The notes beneath the pieces are model-generated. The model saw only the letters and a list, made by a program, of their open reading frames with translations, did no database searches and was not told the DNA's origin. From assembly GCA_934572335.1 (NCBI GenBank), contig CAKTKU010000004.1:1-64000 (forward strand): a stretch of DNA of 64,000 nucleotides. The letters are read 5' to 3'. The translations under genes and the position numbers were made by a program. The stretch comes from an uncultured Oscillospiraceae bacterium (GTDB taxonomy: Bacteria; Bacillota; Clostridia; Oscillospirales; Oscillospiraceae). This document shows positions 50,464 through 57,539 of this stretch, piece after piece. Numbering within the stretch: the stretch's first letter is position 1; every line of letters begins with the position of its first letter.

Positions 50464-50516
50464 ATGATAAACTGGAACATCAGCTTACGCAGTGTTAGAG
50501 TTATCGTCAAACGCAT
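50433..50516 (-). CDS. 27-residue putative type I toxin peptide, copy B
   Basis: The paralogue of the peptide at 43935-44018, starting MRLTITLTLRKLMFQFIIKS and ending NRHPAR after one Arg. Differences from copy A are V17I, K21R, S22N, S25P, G26A and K27R. It uses the same SD (GGAGGTGAAGCAT before the ATG) inside the same hairpin at 50523-50541. Conservation of the first 16 residues is complete. Function is inferred from genetic layout only. Confidence 0.7.
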   Translation of the reverse strand: MRLTITLTLRKLMFQFIIKSRNRHPAR

Positions 50517-50522
50517 ATGCTT

Positions 50523-50541
50523 CACCTCCTTTGCGGAGATG
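50523..50541 (-). promoter_or_regulatory. Shine-Dalgarno-sequestering hairpin, copy B
   Basis: On the minus strand CATCTCC (50535-50541) pairs with GGAGGTG (50523-50529), loop GCAAA, identical to copy A. Leader arms at 50602-50610 and 50544-50552 are complementary to the mRNA 3' end at 50378-50386 and 50392-50400. Confidence 0.8.
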
Positions 50542-50634
50542 TAGCTAACCGCCGTTACGCGGCATAAGCTTGCGTTGCCGCGCGCTCATGCCTGCCGTTG
50601 TGCAGCACCCCGGTACAATATATGTACCATGCAT

Positions 50635-50663
50635 AGAATACCACATATCCCGCCAGAACGCAA
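50635..50663 (-). promoter_or_regulatory. Promoter of copy B peptide mRNA
   Basis: TTGCGT (50658-50663), 17-nt spacer, TATTCT (50635-50640) on the minus strand, conserved with copy A. Confidence 0.75.
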
Positions 50664-50689
50664 CATTTTTTGACAAATATGTATGAAAT

Positions 50690-50754
50690 AATAGTCCCCA
50701 TAGAGCAGGAACTCGAAAATGCAAAAGCTTCAAGACTGCGCTATGAGGACTATT
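50690..50754. repeat. Long imperfect hairpin between copy B and nadE
   Basis: AATAGTCCCCATAGAGCAG and CTGCGCTATGAGGACTATT are inverted with two or three mismatches around a 27-nt loop. On the minus strand, downstream of nadE, it is followed by ATTTC, so it may terminate nadE; it also marks the outer edge of repeat copy B. Confidence 0.6.
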
Positions 50755-50786
50755 ATGTTATAGCTTAATTATAACTATATTATAGT

Positions 50787-52703
50787 TTATAGCTTGTCGA
50801 CCTCGTCGAGCCATATTCTTGCCGAGGCATCGGACGGCATGCGCCAGTCGCCTCGCGGCGAGAGCGTGACCGTGCCGACCTTGGGTCCATCGGGCAGGCA
50901 GGAGCGCTTGAACTGCTGGGCGAAGAAGCGGCGGATGAACGTCCTCAGCCATTTCAGGATCACTTCGCGCGAGTACTCCCCGGCGAAGGCATACTCCGCC
51001 AGATGCAGAATACGCGCGGGCGACGCGCCGGTGCGGAGCATATGGTAAAGGAAGAAATCATGCAGCTCATAAGGTCCGACAAGGTCCTCCGTCTTCTGCG
51101 CGATCTCGCCGTCCTTGGCGGGCAAAAGCTCCGGCGAGACGGGCGTGAGGAGTATATCATTGAGCACCGCGGCCGTGTCCGCGTCACAGCGGCGCATTTC
51201 GTATTCGACGATATAGCGTACCAGCGTTTTCGGCACGGAGGCGTTCACGCCATACATGGACATATGGTCGCCGTTATACGTCGCCCAGCCGAGGGCAAGC
51301 TCCGAAAGGTCGCCCGTACCGACGACGATGCCGCCGGTCTCATTGGCGATGTCCATGAGCACCTGCGTGCGCTCGCGCGCCTGGCAGTTCTCATACGTGA
51401 CGTCGGTGATGCTCTCGTCATGTCCGATGTCGGCAAAATGCTGCCGGACGGAGGCGCTGATGTCAACGGTGCGGAAGCTGACGCCGAGGTTCTCGCAGAG
51501 CTTTTCGGCGTTGCTGCGCGTGCGCTTTGTCGTGCCGAAGCACGGCATGGTGACGGCAATGATGTCCGTCCTCGCCCTGTGCAGCGCGTCCATCGCCCTG
51601 ACCATGACGAGCAACGCCAGCGTGCTGTCAAGCCCGCCGGAAATGCCCACGACGATCTTCGGGCAGTTTATATGCTCGATGCGGCGCATGAGCCCATCAG
51701 ACTGGATGCGCAGTATCGCCTCGGCGCGCTCGGCCAGTATCTCCCCATCCGAGGGAACAAAGGGATGGCGCGGGATGTGGCGCGTGAGCGCCGTGTCGGT
51801 CATGCTCTGGCTGAAATATATCCTGCGGCAGTCGGGCGCGGCGCTCTCGTCAAAGCTGGTGCACATATGGCGCGCGCTCGTGATGCGCAGCATATCCAGC
51901 TCCGTCGCAATAAGCGTTTCGGGCGCGTAGGGCTTCTTCTCCGCGACCTTTGAGCCGTTTTCATACACGAGGCAGTGGCCGGAAAACGAGAGATCCTGCG
52001 TGGACTCCCCATGCCCGGCGCTGGCGTAGATATATCCGCAGATGAGGCGGGACGACGCCGACGCGACGAGCAGCCGCCTGTAATCGTCCTTGCCGATAAG
52101 CTCGTTCGACGCAGAGAGGTTCGCCACGACAGTCGCCCCGGCGAGGCACAGCCCCGTGGCCTCCGGCACCGGTGCCCAGAGGTCTTCGCATATCTCCACG
52201 CCGAGGACAAAGCTCTCCATCTCGCGGCAGCAGAACAGCAGCCGCCGTCCGAACGGGACGCGCTCCCCTGCTATATCTATCGTGTCCTCGCCGCGGTAAT
52301 CCGCGCCGGAGGTAAACTGGCGCATCTCATAAAACTCCGCATAATTCGGCAGTGCGACCTTCGGCACGACACCGAGCACGTGCCCGTCCTGCACGACGGC
52401 AGCGCAGTTATAGAGCTTGCCCAGCACGCGCACAGGCAGCCCCACCGCGACGACGCAGCGCTTCCCTGCCGTGTGATCGCGCAGCGCGGCAAGCGCGTCC
52501 AGCGACGCGCGTAAAAGCATATCAGAATAGAACAGGTCGCCGCAGGTGTATGCCGAGAGGAAAAGCTCCGGTAGGACGAGGAGATTCGCACCCATGCGCT
52601 CCGCCTCGTCAAAGCTCTCCTTTGCCTGGGCGAGGTTGAACACCGTGTCGCCCACGCGAAGCGCGGGGCTTGCCGCCGCGACCTTGATGAATCCATATTT
52701 CAT
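50787..52703 (-). CDS. nadE: Glutamine-dependent NAD+ synthetase
   Basis: The 638-residue two-domain enzyme forms NAD+ from nicotinate adenine dinucleotide, ATP and glutamine-derived ammonia. The N-terminal nitrilase-type glutaminase has ANLLVLPELFLSAYTCGDLF (catalytic Glu), a Lys in GVVPKVALPNYAEFYE and the Cys in GVEICEDLWAP; the C-terminal ATP-pyrophosphatase domain has VVGISGGLDSTLALL and GTGDLSELALGWATYNGDHMSMYGVN. The ATG at 52703 begins the conserved sequence; a 33-codon upstream frame is not conserved in character. It is monocistronic. Confidence 0.95.
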   Translation of the reverse strand: MKYGFIKVAAASPALRVGDTVFNLAQAKESFDEAERMGANLLVLPELFLSAYTCGDLFYSDMLLRASLDALAALRDHTAGKRCVVAVGLPVRVLGKLYNCAAVVQDGHVLGVVPKVALPNYAEFYEMRQFTSGADYRGEDTIDIAGERVPFGRRLLFCCREMESFVLGVEICEDLWAPVPEATGLCLAGATVVANLSASNELIGKDDYRRLLVASASSRLICGYIYASAGHGESTQDLSFSGHCLVYENGSKVAEKKPYAPETLIATELDMLRITSARHMCTSFDESAAPDCRRIYFSQSMTDTALTRHIPRHPFVPSDGEILAERAEAILRIQSDGLMRRIEHINCPKIVVGISGGLDSTLALLVMVRAMDALHRARTDIIAVTMPCFGTTKRTRSNAEKLCENLGVSFRTVDISASVRQHFADIGHDESITDVTYENCQARERTQVLMDIANETGGIVVGTGDLSELALGWATYNGDHMSMYGVNASVPKTLVRYIVEYEMRRCDADTAAVLNDILLTPVSPELLPAKDGEIAQKTEDLVGPYELHDFFLYHMLRTGASPARILHLAEYAFAGEYSREVILKWLRTFIRRFFAQQFKRSCLPDGPKVGTVTLSPRGDWRMPSDASARIWLDEVDKL

Positions 52704-52808
52704 GCCATGTCTGCCTCCTGTGATCTCTTTTGTATAGATTTTAAACCCCAAGCGCGCCCGTGTCAACAGAAAATGCAGGCGCACGAAACCGCGCGCCTGC
52801 AAATATGC

Positions 52809-53675
52809 TTATTCTTTTACACTGCCCATGGAAACGCCCTCGACGATGTAGCGCGAGAGGATGAAGTACATCACGAACATCGGCAGTATGGTGATTGAGA
52901 GCGACAGGAAGATAACGCCGTAATCCGTGCGGAACGACTCGCCCATGAGCATCTGCACAAACATCGTCAGCGTCTTTTTCCCGGTGGAGTTGATGATGAG
53001 GCTTGGCATGAAGAGGTTGTTCCAGCTCGCAACGAACTGGAATATCGCCTGGGTGGCGAGCGCGGGCTTCATGATGGGCAGCACGACGGTGTTGAACGTG
53101 TGGAACTCGCCCGAGCCATCAATACGCGCCGCCTCTATCACTTCAAGCGGCAGTGCGCCGACGAGATACTGACGCATGAAGAACACGACCGCCGGTGTGG
53201 TTATCGCGGGGATGATGAGCGGCCAGTACGTGTCGATAAGGCCGAGCTTTATCATGAATTTATAAAAGCCGACGGCGTAGACCTGCGTGGGCACCATCAT
53301 CACGCCGAGGATGAACGCCCATGCAAACTTTTTCGCCTTGAAATCATAAGCGTGGATGCCGTAAGCCGTGAGCGCCGAGAAATACACCGACAGCGCCGTG
53401 AACGGCACGGACACCAAGAGCGAATTGAGCATCGCCTTATACGCCGTGACGCCGAGCCCCTGCTGCTTCTGGTCAAACGTCGCGATATTCTGGCTCAGAT
53501 AATTGCCGAAGAAGAACGATATGCCGGATTTGACCTCGTTTGATGAGCGCGTGGCGTTGACAAACATGAGGTAGAACGGCAGGATGCTGATGATGCACAG
53601 GAGGATGAGCACGGCGTTGCGCACACGTATGCTGCGCTTATAGGCCGCGCGGTCGCTGAGACGCTTGTCATTCAT
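52809..53675 (-). CDS. Carbohydrate ABC transporter permease, MalG/LacG type
   Basis: A 288-residue inner-membrane permease with six predicted helices and the EAA loop (ALPLEVIEAARIDGSGEFHTFNTVVLPIMKPALAT), the ATPase contact typical of CUT1 sugar importers. It follows the MalF-type gene by one base. No ATPase gene is in the cluster; as in many Firmicutes a shared MsmK-type ATPase encoded elsewhere is presumed. Confidence 0.92.
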   Translation of the reverse strand: MNDKRLSDRAAYKRSIRVRNAVLILLCIISILPFYLMFVNATRSSNEVKSGISFFFGNYLSQNIATFDQKQQGLGVTAYKAMLNSLLVSVPFTALSVYFSALTAYGIHAYDFKAKKFAWAFILGVMMVPTQVYAVGFYKFMIKLGLIDTYWPLIIPAITTPAVVFFMRQYLVGALPLEVIEAARIDGSGEFHTFNTVVLPIMKPALATQAIFQFVASWNNLFMPSLIINSTGKKTLTMFVQMLMGESFRTDYGVIFLSLSITILPMFVMYFILSRYIVEGVSMGSVKE

Positions 53676-53676
53676 A

Positions 53677-54654
53677 TCAGTTCACCCCGCCTTTCGCCGC
53701 GCCGTATCTGCGGCGCTTCGGTACGCCGTTTTTCTGGCGCATGGAATAGAGCAGCACAAGGCTGACGAGCATCGTCACAAAGAAGAGGAGGATGGACACT
53801 GCGGAAGCGCGCCCGATATCCGTTGTGTGCAGACGCATGATGTACATCGTGACCGTCGTACTCGTATCATCCGGAAGACCGATCGAGCCGGAGACATTGA
53901 ACAGCGCGGGAATATCGTACAGTTGGAGACCGCCGATGGCGGAGGTGACGAGCACATACATCAGCACCGGCTTCAGAAGCGGCAGCGTTATCCGCGTGAA
54001 CTTCTGCCAGCCGTTCGCCCCGTCGATGTCCGCCGCCTCGTAGAGCGAGCTGTTGATGCCGAGCATGCCGGAGATGAGCAGCAGCGTCGTGTTGCCGTAC
54101 CACATCCAGAAGAGGATGAACGATATTGAAAGGCTCGTCCCCCACTTGCTCGTCATGATATTCGCGTCCTGCGATATCCAGCCGATGTTGCGCAGCGCGG
54201 TCATTATGGGACCGAACTGATTGAGAAAGGCGTAGAAAAGCATTGAGATGGACGCGGCAGTGATGATATTCGGCATGTAGACCATCACCTTGTAAAAGCC
54301 CTTGGCATTGAGCTTTTTGCTGTTATCTGTCAGCCATGCCGCCAGCAGCAGACTGAGCAGTATCTGCGGGACAAAGTTGAAAAACCAGATGCGCACGGTG
54401 TTGCCCAGATACTTGAGGAAGTAAGGGGTCTCACCGTCGACAAAGCCCAGCAGCTTTTTATAATTCGTCAGTCCCGTATATGAGACTGTTTCTTTCAGAT
54501 TTCGTGTTGTGTATTCAAAAAGGCTGTAATAGAACGTGCTGATAAGCGGCCAGAGCGAAAAAACAGCGTAAACGATAAAGAACGGAAGAATGAAATAATA
54601 GCCGTAGCGGCTGTAGCTCACGCTGCGTCTGAGCCTGGGTTTCTTTTCCTTCAT
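53677..54654 (-). CDS. Carbohydrate ABC transporter permease, MalF/LacF type
   Basis: A 325-residue permease starting MKEKKPRLRRSVSYSRYGYY, with the first helix FILPFFIVYAVFSLWPLISTFYYSLFEY and the EAA loop SSLYEAADIDGANGWQKFTRITLPLLKPVL. The ATG at 54654 is preferred over an upstream in-frame codon that would enter the hairpin at 54686-54724. It forms the importer with the MalG-type permease and the sugar-binding protein. Cello-oligosaccharide or cellobiose is the likely substrate because a GH94 enzyme gene lies divergent from the cluster. Confidence 0.92.
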   Translation of the reverse strand: MKEKKPRLRRSVSYSRYGYYFILPFFIVYAVFSLWPLISTFYYSLFEYTTRNLKETVSYTGLTNYKKLLGFVDGETPYFLKYLGNTVRIWFFNFVPQILLSLLLAAWLTDNSKKLNAKGFYKVMVYMPNIITAASISMLFYAFLNQFGPIMTALRNIGWISQDANIMTSKWGTSLSISFILFWMWYGNTTLLLISGMLGINSSLYEAADIDGANGWQKFTRITLPLLKPVLMYVLVTSAIGGLQLYDIPALFNVSGSIGLPDDTSTTVTMYIMRLHTTDIGRASAVSILLFFVTMLVSLVLLYSMRQKNGVPKRRRYGAAKGGVN

Positions 54655-54685
54655 TGGTTCACATCCTTTGAACTCGGAAGTAAAG

Positions 54686-54724
54686 GGAAATCGCCCTCCC
54701 GCCCGTGACGGGAGGGCGATCAAT
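54686..54724 (-). terminator. Intercistronic hairpin between sugar-binding protein and permeases
   Basis: A perfect 12-bp stem ATCGCCCTCCCG/CGGGAGGGCGAT, followed on the minus strand by TTCCCTTT. Such hairpins after binding-protein genes commonly cause partial termination or stabilise the 5' message, giving more binding protein than permease. Confidence 0.75.
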
Positions 54725-54742
54725 TATGCCGTGCCTGATATA

Positions 54743-56119
54743 TCAGGCGACGTTGAGGTAAGAGAACGTGTCGTGGATGGAGTTTGCAAACGCGCTGAGC
54801 GCGGCGTCAAGGTCGCCGCCGGCGACGTAGGAGTCGACAGCGTTGGGCAGGAGGTTCTCGCAGATCTTCTGATCCTCGCCGACAGCGAGAACGTTGATGC
54901 CGTCGCACTTATCGGCAAAGAACTTGACGATGTCCTGATCGTTGGCGCACTTGAAAGTGCTGGTCGTGCCGGAGCCGTTCTCCTCGATGTAGGCGATGGC
55001 TTCCTTGTTGTTGACGAAGTCGCCGTTGGCGGAGTTGATGGCAATCATGGCGTCGGTGTCGCAGGTGGTGTAGTAAAGGATCTTGTACGCAAGGTCAGTA
55101 TCGGAGCAGTCGGCAGTGGCCGCAAGACCCGTGCCGCCCCAGTAGTAGGCCTGGGGTCCCTGGATGAGGGCGCAGTTGCCGGACCAGGTGTCGGTGAGGC
55201 ACCAGTAGGTGTACCACGGGCAGCCGGTGAAGGCGATGCAGGCTTCGGTGGTCTCGCCGTCGCCGTCCTTGAGCGCCGCCCAGTCGGTGCTCCACATCTT
55301 GGCGTTGAAGGTCAGACCGTCGAGGTCCTTGGCGAGCTGGAAGTATTCCTTAATCGCGTCGTCAATGACGATGTTGTCGTTCTCATCGTACCATGCGCTG
55401 GTGCGTGCGCCGTTGCAGAAAACGTACTTGAGGTCGTCCGCACTGGAGAGGAGCTTGACCTTTCCGTTGGAAGCCTCATTGACGGTCTTGGAGACCTCAA
55501 CGACCTTGTCCCATGTGCTCAGCATATCCTGAAGAGCCTCGGGGTCGGTGGTGCCGAGATACTTCTCCGCAAGGTCGGTGCGGATCTGCCATCCGCCCGG
55601 AGTCGCCTGCCAGAAGAGCGCGTAGGTGTCGCCGCTCGCGGCGTCAGTGCCGAGGGAGAGGTTGTAGTCATACATATTCGCCATATCAGCGTCGGTAATG
55701 CCGAGATCCTTGACGTTCTTGAGCAGCCCGGACTGGACGTACTTCTGAACATAGCCGACCTCAAGGAGCATGATGTCGGGGTACTGCTCGTTGGTGGGAT
55801 CGGCGAGTATCGCGTCGATCTTCTCCTGATAGATACTGGAGTCGCCGACATTGACAAACTGCACGCGGGCAAGCTCGTCCTCGGTCAGGTACTGGGGCAG
55901 GACCTGCTCAAGAATGGTAACGAAGTCGGTGTTCCATGCCCAGACATAGAAGGGATCCGCAACGACTGCGGTCTCTTCCACGGCGGGAGCGGCGTCCTCC
56001 GCAGGGGCGGCTTCTTCGGCTGCCGGGGCAGGCTGCTCGGCGGGAGCTGCCGACTGGCCGCAGGCGCAAAGAGCGAAGACCATTGCGAGGGCAAGGATGA
56101 GCGCTAATGCCTTTTTCAT
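54743..56119 (-). CDS. Sugar-binding lipoprotein of ABC transporter
   Basis: A 458-residue extracellular binding protein of the CUT1 class. The signal MKKALALILALAMVFALCAC ends in a lipobox-like L-C-A-C, followed by an Ala/Pro/Glu linker (PAEQPAPAAEEAAPAEDAAP). The mature part has sugar-binding features (WATDWAALKDGD-like Trp-rich stretches, FWQATPGGWQIRTDLAEKYLGT, TGCPWYTYW) and EEIxxP-type family motifs are weak. It is the first transporter gene after the LacI gene, 30 nt away, with AGGAGG upstream of the ATG. Confidence 0.9.
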   Translation of the reverse strand: MKKALALILALAMVFALCACGQSAAPAEQPAPAAEEAAPAEDAAPAVEETAVVADPFYVWAWNTDFVTILEQVLPQYLTEDELARVQFVNVGDSSIYQEKIDAILADPTNEQYPDIMLLEVGYVQKYVQSGLLKNVKDLGITDADMANMYDYNLSLGTDAASGDTYALFWQATPGGWQIRTDLAEKYLGTTDPEALQDMLSTWDKVVEVSKTVNEASNGKVKLLSSADDLKYVFCNGARTSAWYDENDNIVIDDAIKEYFQLAKDLDGLTFNAKMWSTDWAALKDGDGETTEACIAFTGCPWYTYWCLTDTWSGNCALIQGPQAYYWGGTGLAATADCSDTDLAYKILYYTTCDTDAMIAINSANGDFVNNKEAIAYIEENGSGTTSTFKCANDQDIVKFFADKCDGINVLAVGEDQKICENLLPNAVDSYVAGGDLDAALSAFANSIHDTFSYLNVA

Positions 56120-56149
56120 TTGTAGTTTCCTCCTGAATTATTTTTGATT

Positions 56150-57193
56150 CTATGAATTACTGCGTTCGCAGTTATCACCGTTTTGTTCCAGCCTTTTGAC
56201 AGAATCGCGCACGCGGATATGTCCGTCGATTATCTCTCTGTCGACAAGCGTGGTCTTGGGGCGCTCTATAAGGTCAACAAGTCCCTGTGCCGCCGCGCGG
56301 CCGAGCTCCGCCGTGTTCTGGCAGTAGGTCGTGAGCTTGGGGCTGACAATATCGGCAAGGCTGATGCCGTCATACCCGATAGCGGACACATCGTCCGGTA
56401 TGCGCAGTCCCATCTCGTTTATGGCGTTCATGCCGCCGATGTACGAAAAATCGTCCGGGAAGAGAATGCAGGTGGGGCGCTCCGGCAGGGTCATAAGCTC
56501 CCTCGTGACGCGCGCGCAGCCCTCGGCATCGTGATAGCGGCTCTCGCGGATATAGCTATGCGGTATCTCAAGCCCCAGCGCGTCGCACGCGCGGTAAAAG
56601 CCGGTCAGGCGGTTTTCCGTGACGGCGGTATGCTCGCCGTGGATATAGGCGATGCGGCGGTGCCCCATTGAATAGGCATAGCGCACAAGCTCGCTCACGC
56701 CGTTGACATTGTCCGACACGACTGCGAGGCGGTTGTTGAATATATGGTCTATCGTGACGACCGGGATGTCGGAGGAGACAAGCTCCAGCACCTGCGGGTC
56801 GTTGAAATCGACCGAGGCGACGATGACCCCGTCCACGCCGCGGTAAAGGCAATGCTGAAGATATGTCGTCTGGCGGCGTCCTATGTTCTTATTTATAAAT
56901 GTAACATCGTAGCCGTGCGCCTCGGCCTCGACCTTGAGACTGTCGAGCACGGCGGAGAAGTATTCATGCGCAAGCCCGCTGCTCTGCTCATCGACGAAGA
57001 GTATGCCGATATTATAGGTTCGGTTTGTCTTGAGCGCTCTGGCGGCGGAATTTGTCATGTACCCCAGCTCATCCGCAAGGCGGCATATTCTCTCGCGGGT
57101 CTCCTCGCCAATATCGGGCTGACCGTTGAGCGCCTTGCTGACCGTCGCGATCGACACGCCGCAGCGCTGGGCAATTTCCTTCATCGAAACCAT
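56150..57193 (-). CDS. LacI-family transcriptional regulator of the sugar cluster
   Basis: A 347-residue repressor. The N-terminal helix-turn-helix (SMKEIAQRCGVSIATVSKALNGQ) and hinge (LADELGYMTNSAARALKTNRT) are canonical; the effector domain has the periplasmic-binding fold (NIGILFVDEQSSGLAHEYF, GVIVASVDFND, FPDDFSYIGGMNAI, SAIGYDGISLADIVSPKLTT). It heads the operon lacI-binding protein-permeases and is divergent from the GH94 gene. Probable operators are TAACCGTTTA at 57220-57229 and a related site at 57502-57515. The inducer is probably a cello-oligosaccharide (inference). Confidence 0.92.
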   Translation of the reverse strand: MVSMKEIAQRCGVSIATVSKALNGQPDIGEETRERICRLADELGYMTNSAARALKTNRTYNIGILFVDEQSSGLAHEYFSAVLDSLKVEAEAHGYDVTFINKNIGRRQTTYLQHCLYRGVDGVIVASVDFNDPQVLELVSSDIPVVTIDHIFNNRLAVVSDNVNGVSELVRYAYSMGHRRIAYIHGEHTAVTENRLTGFYRACDALGLEIPHSYIRESRYHDAEGCARVTRELMTLPERPTCILFPDDFSYIGGMNAINEMGLRIPDDVSAIGYDGISLADIVSPKLTTYCQNTAELGRAAAQGLVDLIERPKTTLVDREIIDGHIRVRDSVKRLEQNGDNCERSNS

Positions 57194-57219
57194 GAGCGGG
57201 TTTTACCTTTCGTTTTCCT

Positions 57220-57229
57220 TAACCGTTTA
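57220..57229. promoter_or_regulatory. Probable LacI-family operator downstream of the lacI promoter
   Basis: TAACCGTTTA is one base from the palindrome TAAACGTTTA typical of LacI-family operators. It lies just beyond the predicted transcription start of the lacI operon, where binding would block initiation. Confidence 0.5.
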
Positions 57230-57238
57230 CGTGAGTAT

Positions 57239-57267
57239 AAAATATCTTATTTTTGCGCAGATTGCAA
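57239..57267 (-). promoter_or_regulatory. Promoter of lacI-sugar transporter operon
   Basis: TTGCAA (57262-57267), 17-nt spacer, TATTTT (57239-57244) on the minus strand. The spacer contains TGCGCAAAA (57251-57259 reversed), which is also found in the spacer of the GH94 promoter. Confidence 0.6.
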
Positions 57268-57274
57268 GAGTTTA

Positions 57275-57285
57275 TTTGCGCAAAA
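57275..57285. promoter_or_regulatory. TTTGCGCAAAA palindromic motif
   Basis: The 11-mer TTTGCGCAAAA contains the perfect palindrome TTTGCGCAAA. An identical 11-mer occurs at 57460-57470 and a related half at 57251-57259. It may be an operator for the LacI protein or another regulator. Confidence 0.45.
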
Positions 57286-57454
57286 TACCCTGCGAGCCGC
57301 AATTTTGGGACAACTGCACAGATTGGCCACGAAAATTTGTTTATCATGTCTTACACGGTTTTCGTAGATTTTCGTAAAACTCGAAATAGTGCACAAAAGC
57401 GGCTGCATTTTTTATTCACATTATCCAAAAAGCTTTCTTTGCCTCACAAAGCTA
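57286..57454. other. AT-rich intergenic region between lacI and GH94 gene
   Basis: This middle part of the 346-bp divergent intergenic region holds no convincing gene, hairpin terminator or riboswitch motif. The functional sites seen are at its two ends. Confidence 0.6.
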
Positions 57455-57483
57455 TTGCATTTGCGCAAAAAATCATATATTGT
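57455..57483 (+). promoter_or_regulatory. Promoter of GH94 gene with embedded palindrome
   Basis: TTGCAT (57455-57460), 17-nt spacer and TATTGT (57478-57483). TTTGCGCAAAA (57460-57470) overlaps the -35 hexamer and spacer. A degenerate LacI-type site (TTAATCGTTTTC, 57503-57514) follows about 20 nt downstream. Confidence 0.55.
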
Positions 57484-57539
57484 TTTAGAGAAAAACGTGT
57501 GCTTAATCGTTTTCGACACATTCTGAATGGAGGGTCAAT

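Larger units (their letters stand above)
50310..50682 (-). repeat. Type I toxin-antitoxin-like element, copy B (inverted)
   Basis: The second copy of the element at 43806-44140, in opposite orientation, so the two point toward each other across the surface operon. It has the same promoter, SD hairpin, peptide gene, antisense gene and terminators, plus about 40 extra nt in the leader (roughly 50553-50592). Confidence 0.85.

Noticed and set aside
57286..57454. A small gene in the lacI-GH94 gap
   Set aside because: Short frames there lack ribosome binding sites and conserved features.
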